Shown here one piece after another: positions 59,901 to 64,000 of a DNA stretch of 64,000 bases; position 1 is the first letter of the stretch; every line of letters starts with the position of its first letter. Both the position numbers and the translations under genes were made by a program. The notes beneath the pieces are model-generated. The model was not told the DNA's origin and did not search any database. It worked only from the letters and a program-made list of their open reading frames with translations. The stretch comes from Allacma fusca. Lineage: Eukaryota > Arthropoda > Collembola > Symphypleona > Sminthuridae. Where the stretch lies: positions 80,587,067 to 80,651,066 of the forward strand of contig OX359245.1 of NCBI GenBank assembly GCA_947179485.1. Direction: 5' to 3'.

Positions 59901-62430
59901 GTTTGAGATTTTTATTCAAGTTTGAGATTTTTATTCAAGTTTGAGATTTTTATTCAAGTTTGAGATTTTTATTCAAGTTTGAGATTTTTATTCAAGTTTG
60001 AGATTTTTATTCAAGTTTGAGATTTTTATTCAAGTTTGAGATTTTTATTCAAGTTTGAGATTTTTATTCAAGTTTGAGATTTTTATTCAAGTTTGAGATT
60101 TTTATTCAAGTTTGAGATTTTTATTCAAGTTTGAGATTCTTATTCAAGTTTGAGATTTTTATTCAAGTTTGAGATTTAAATTCAAGTTTGAGATTTAAAT
60201 TCAAGTTTGAGATTTTTATTCAAGTTTGAGATTTAAATTCAAGTTTGAGATTTTTATTCAAGTTTGAGATTTTTATTCAAGTTTGAGATTTTTATTCAAG
60301 TTTGAGATTTTTATTCAAGTTTGAGATTTTTATTCAAGTTTGAGATTTTTATTCAAGTTTGAGATTTTTATTCAAGTTTGAGATTTTTATTCAAGTTTGA
60401 GATTTTTATTCAAGTTTTAAATTTTTCAAGTTTGAGATTTAAATTCAAGTTTGAGATTTTTATTCAAGTTTGAGATTTTTATTCAAGTTTGAGATTTTTA
60501 TTCAAGTTTGAGATTTTTATTCAAGTTTGAGATTTTTATTCAAGTTTGAGATTTTTATTCAAGTTTGAGATTTTTATTCAAGTTTGAGATTTTTATTCAA
60601 GTTTGAGATTTTTATTCAAGTTTGAGATTTTTATTCAAGTTTGAGATTTAAATTCAAGTTTGAGATTTTTATTCAAGTTTGAGATTTTTATTCAAGTTTG
60701 AGATTTTTATTCAAGTTTGAGATTTTTATTCAAGTTTGAGATTTTTATTCAAGTTTGAGATTTTTATTCAAGTTTGAGATTTTAATTCAAGTTTGAGATT
60801 TTTATTCAAGTTTGAGATTTTTATTCAAGTTTGAGATTTTTATTCAAGTTTGAGATTTTTATTCAAGTTTGAGATTTTTATTCAAGTTTGAGATTTTTAT
60901 TCAAGTTTGAGATTTTTATTCAAGTTTGAGATTTTTATTCAAGTTTGAGATTTTTATTCAAGTTTGAGATTTTTATTCAAGTTTGAGATTTTTATTCAAG
61001 TTTGAGATTTTTATTCAAGTTTGAGATTTTTATTCAAGTTTGAGATTTTTATTCAAGTTTGAGATTTTTATTCAAGTTTGAGATTTTTATTCAAGTTTGA
61101 GATTTTTATTCAAGTTTGAGATTTTTATTCAAGTTTGAGATTTTTATTCAAGTTTGAGATTTTTATTCAAGTTTGAGATTTTTATTCAAGTTTGAGATTT
61201 TTATTCAAGTTTGAGATTTTTATTCAAGTTTGAGATTTTTATTCAAGTTTGAGATTTTTATTCAAGTTTTAAATTTTTCAAGTTTGAGATTTAAATTCAA
61301 GTTTGAGATTTTTATTCAAGTTTGAGATTTTTATTCAAGTTTGAGATTTTTATTCAAGTTTGAGATTTTTATTCAAGTTTGAGATTTTTATTCAAGTTTG
61401 AGATTTTTATTCAAGTTTGAGATTTTTATTCAAGTTTGAGATTTTTATTCAAGTTTGAGATTTTTATTCAAGTTTGAGATTTTTATTCAAGTTTGAGATT
61501 TTTATTCAAGTTTTAGATTTTTATTCAAGTTTGAGATTTTTATTCAAGTTTGAGATTTTTATTCAAGTTTGAGATTTTTATTCAAGTTTGAGATTTTTAT
61601 TCAAGTTTGAGATTTTTATTCAAGTTTGAGATTTTTATTCAAGTTTTAAATTTTTCAAGTTTGAGATTTAAATTCAAGTTTGAGATTTTTATTCAAGTTT
61701 GAGATTTTTATTCAAGTTTGAGATTTTTATTCAAGTTTGAGATTTAAATTCAAGTTTGAGATTTTTATTCAAGTTTGAGATTTTTATTCAAGTTTGAGAT
61801 TTTTATTCAAGTTTGAGATTTTTATTCAAGTTTGAGATTTTTATTCAAGTTTGAGATTTTTATTCAAGTTTGAGATTTTTATTCAAGTTTGAGATTTTTA
61901 TTCAAGTTTGAGATTTTTATTCAAGTTTGAGATTTTTATTCAAGTTTGAGATTTTTATTCAAGTTTGAGATTTTTATTCAAGTTTGAGATTTTTATTCAA
62001 GTTTGAGATTTTTATTCAAGTTTGAGATTTTTATTCAAGTTTGAGATTTTTATTCAAGTTTGAGATTTTTATTCAAGTTTTAAATTTTTCAAGTTTGAGA
62101 TTTAAATTCAAGTTTGAGATTTTTATTCAAGTTTGAGATTTTTATTCAAGTTTGAGATTTTTATTCAAGTTTGAGATTTTTATTCAAGTTTGAGATTTTT
62201 ATTCAAGTTTGAGATTTTTATTCAAGTTTGAGATTTTTATTCAAGTTTGAGATTTTTATTCAAGTTTGAGATTTTTATTCAAGTTTTAGATTTTTATTCA
62301 AGTTTGAGATTTTTATTCAAGTTTGAGATTTTTATTCAAGTTTGAGATTTTTATTCAAGTTTGAGATTTTTATTCAAGTTTGAGATTTTTATTCAAGTTT
62401 GAGATTTTTATTCAAGTTTTAAATTTTTCA
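56978..62430. repeat. Zone with seven 16-bp deletion units (TTTTAAATTTTTCAAG)
   Basis: A unit with TAA in place of GAG and lacking three bases before the next CAAG starts at 56978, 58970, 60409, 61261, 61638, 62072 and 62411. Each is followed by a TTTAAA unit. Spacings fall from 105 and 76 units to 45, 20, 23 and 18 toward the right. None occurs left of 56978, so this zone was amplified separately. Its right limit within the array is beyond the last copy. Confidence 0.85.
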
Positions 62431-64000
62431 AGTTTGAGATTTAAATTCAAGTTTGAGATTTTTATTCAAGTTTGAGATTTTTATTCAAGTTTGAGATTTT
62501 TATTCAAGTTTGAGATTTTTATTCAAGTTTGAGATTTTTATTCAAGTTTGAGATTTTTATTCAAGTTTGAGATTTTTATTCAAGTTTGAGATTTTTATTC
62601 AAGTTTGAGATTTTTATTCAAGTTTGAGATTTTTATTCAAGTTTGAGATTTTTATTCAAGTTTGAGATTTTTATTCAAGTTTGAGATTTTTATTCAAGTT
62701 TGAGATTTTTATTCAAGTTTGAGATTTTTATTCAAGTTTGAGATTTTTATTCAAGTTTGAGATTTTTATTCAAGTTTTAGATTTTTATTCAAGTTTGAGA
62801 TTTTTATTCAAGTTTGAGATTTTTATTCAAGTTTTAGATTTTTATTCAAGTTTGAGATTTTTATTCAAGTTTGAGATTTTTATTCAAGTTTGAGATTTAA
62901 ATTCAAGTTTGAGATTTTTATTCAAGTTTGAGATTTTTATTCAAGTTTGAGATTTTTATTCAAGTTTGAGATTTTTATTCAAGTTTGAGATTTAAATTCA
63001 AGTTTGAGATTTAAATTCAAGTTTGAGATTTTTATTCAAGTTTGAGATTTAAATTCAAGTTTGAGATTTTTATTCAAGTTTGAGATTTAAATTCAAGTTT
63101 GAGATTTAAATTCAAGTTTGAGATTTTTATTCAAGTTTGAGATTTAAATTCAAGTTTGAGATTTTTATTCAAGTTTGAGATTTAAATTCAAGTTTGAGAT
63201 TTTTATTCAAGTTTGAGATTTTTATTCAAGTTTGAGATTTTTATTCAAGTTTGAGATTTTTATTCAAGTTTGAGATTTAAATTCAAGTTTGAGATTTTTA
63301 TTCAAGTTTGAGATTTTTATTCAAGTTTGAGATTTTTATTCAAGTTTGAGATTTTTATTCAAGTTTGAGATTTTTATTCAAGTTTGAGATTTTTATTCAA
63401 GTTTGAGATTTAAATTCAAGTTTGAGATTTTTATTCAAGTTTGAGATTTAAATTCAAGTTTGAGATTTTTATTCAAGTTTGAGATTTTTATTCAAGTTTG
63501 AGATTTTTATTCAAGTTTGAGATTTTTATTCAAGTTTGAGATTTTTATTCAAGTTTGAGATTTTTATTCAAGTTTGAGATTTTTATTCAAGTTTGAGATT
63601 TTTATTCAAGTTTGAGATTTTTATTCAAGTTTGAGATTTTTATTCAAGTTTGAGATTTTTATTCAAGTTTGAGATTTTTATTCAAGTTTGAGATTCTTAT
63701 TCAAGTTTGAGATTTTTATTCAAGTTTGAGATTTAAATTCAAGTTTGAGATTTAAATTCAAGTTTGAGATTTTTATTCAAGTTTGAGATTTAAATTCAAG
63801 TTTGAGATTTTTATTCAAGTTTGAGATTTTTATTCAAGTTTGAGATTTTTATTCAAGTTTGAGATTTTTATTCAAGTTTGAGATTTTTATTCAAGTTTGA
63901 GATTTTTATTCAAGTTTGAGATTTTTATTCAAGTTTGAGATTTTTATTCAAGTTTGAGATTTTTATTCAAGTTTGAGATTTTTATTCAAGTTTGAGATTT

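Larger units (their letters stand above)
12756..64000 (+). repeat. Giant tandem array of a 19-bp satellite (about 2,699 units, continues past the window)
   Basis: The consensus is TTCAAGTTTGAGATTTTTA (4 of 19 bases G/C, strand strongly T-rich). The main variant ends TTTAAA in place of TTTTTA. The array starts at 12756 with transitional units ending TGAA and then three ending TTAAAA. Following the register through marker positions gives 51,245 bp plus 33 deleted bases, i.e. about 2,699 units. I found only 14 register shifts: 13228 (1 bp), 22920, 23013, 31580, 31673 and 59101 (2 bp each), 41166 (1 bp), and seven identical 16-bp units. Each unit contains TGA, and since 19 is not divisible by three every frame is closed within 57 bp. 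The complement has TAA and TGA likewise. It is therefore non-coding. Heterochromatic or centromeric satellite is a reasonable guess. Confidence 0.98.

Noticed and set aside
12756-64000. CRISPR array
   Set aside because: The repeats are directly adjacent with no unique spacers, and the context is eukaryotic.
12756-64000. Telomere or protein-coding repeat
   Set aside because: The 19-bp unit has no G-run telomere motif and carries stop codons in every frame on both strands within 57 bp.

Overview
The window looks like a piece of an AT-rich animal genome, most probably an arthropod. Three things point there. There are spliceosomal introns of about 86-176 bp. There is a TATA box whose first base lies 32 bp upstream of an initiator matching the arthropod consensus TCA[G/T]T[C/T]. 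There is a Ty3/gypsy-type integrase next to a very long satellite array. No species can be named from the sequence.

The left part (1-5920) is the 3' end of an LTR-retroelement pol region. It enters the window already open, with the last zinc-binding Cys pair of the integrase, then the D,D35E catalytic core and a GPY/F module. The frame does not stop there. It continues for about 1,500 codons of Ser/Thr/Pro/Asn-rich sequence with two internal peptide repeat families. A basic tail continues in another frame to 5913 and overlaps a polypurine tract (5893-5920) that ends at TGG, as a 3' LTR boundary would.

The middle part (5921-9540) holds an intact 362-codon gene with a C-terminal BTB/POZ-like domain (7104-8192). 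After it come a clear TATA/initiator promoter (8375-8410), a candidate 5'-UTR intron (8525-8674), a 114-codon ORF (8683-9027), and about 350 bp packed with consecutive perfect hairpins (9184-9531). Whether these belong to the retroelement (for example inside a long LTR) or to the host is not settled.

From 9540 to 12430 there is no long ORF. On the minus strand, three exons with phase-compatible splice sites, a stop and a poly(A) signal can be assembled (10572 down to 9836). One of the introns is of the GC-AG type. A second coding-like minus-strand stretch with an internal stop lies at 12058-12303 and may be a decayed exon.

From 12460 to the right edge everything is tandem repeat. About 300 bp of degenerate 12/24-bp repeats grade into a 51-kb array of a 19-bp unit, about 2,699 copies, which runs off the window. 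The array is almost free of register shifts: 14 indels by my count, 11 of them copies of just three events. It carries nested higher-order structure marked by rare variants: 30-unit (570 bp), 83-unit (1,577 bp) and about 166-unit (3.1-3.2 kb) periods, plus an 8.5-8.7 kb offset duplication. It is non-coding on both strands. Centromeric or heterochromatic function is possible but not shown.
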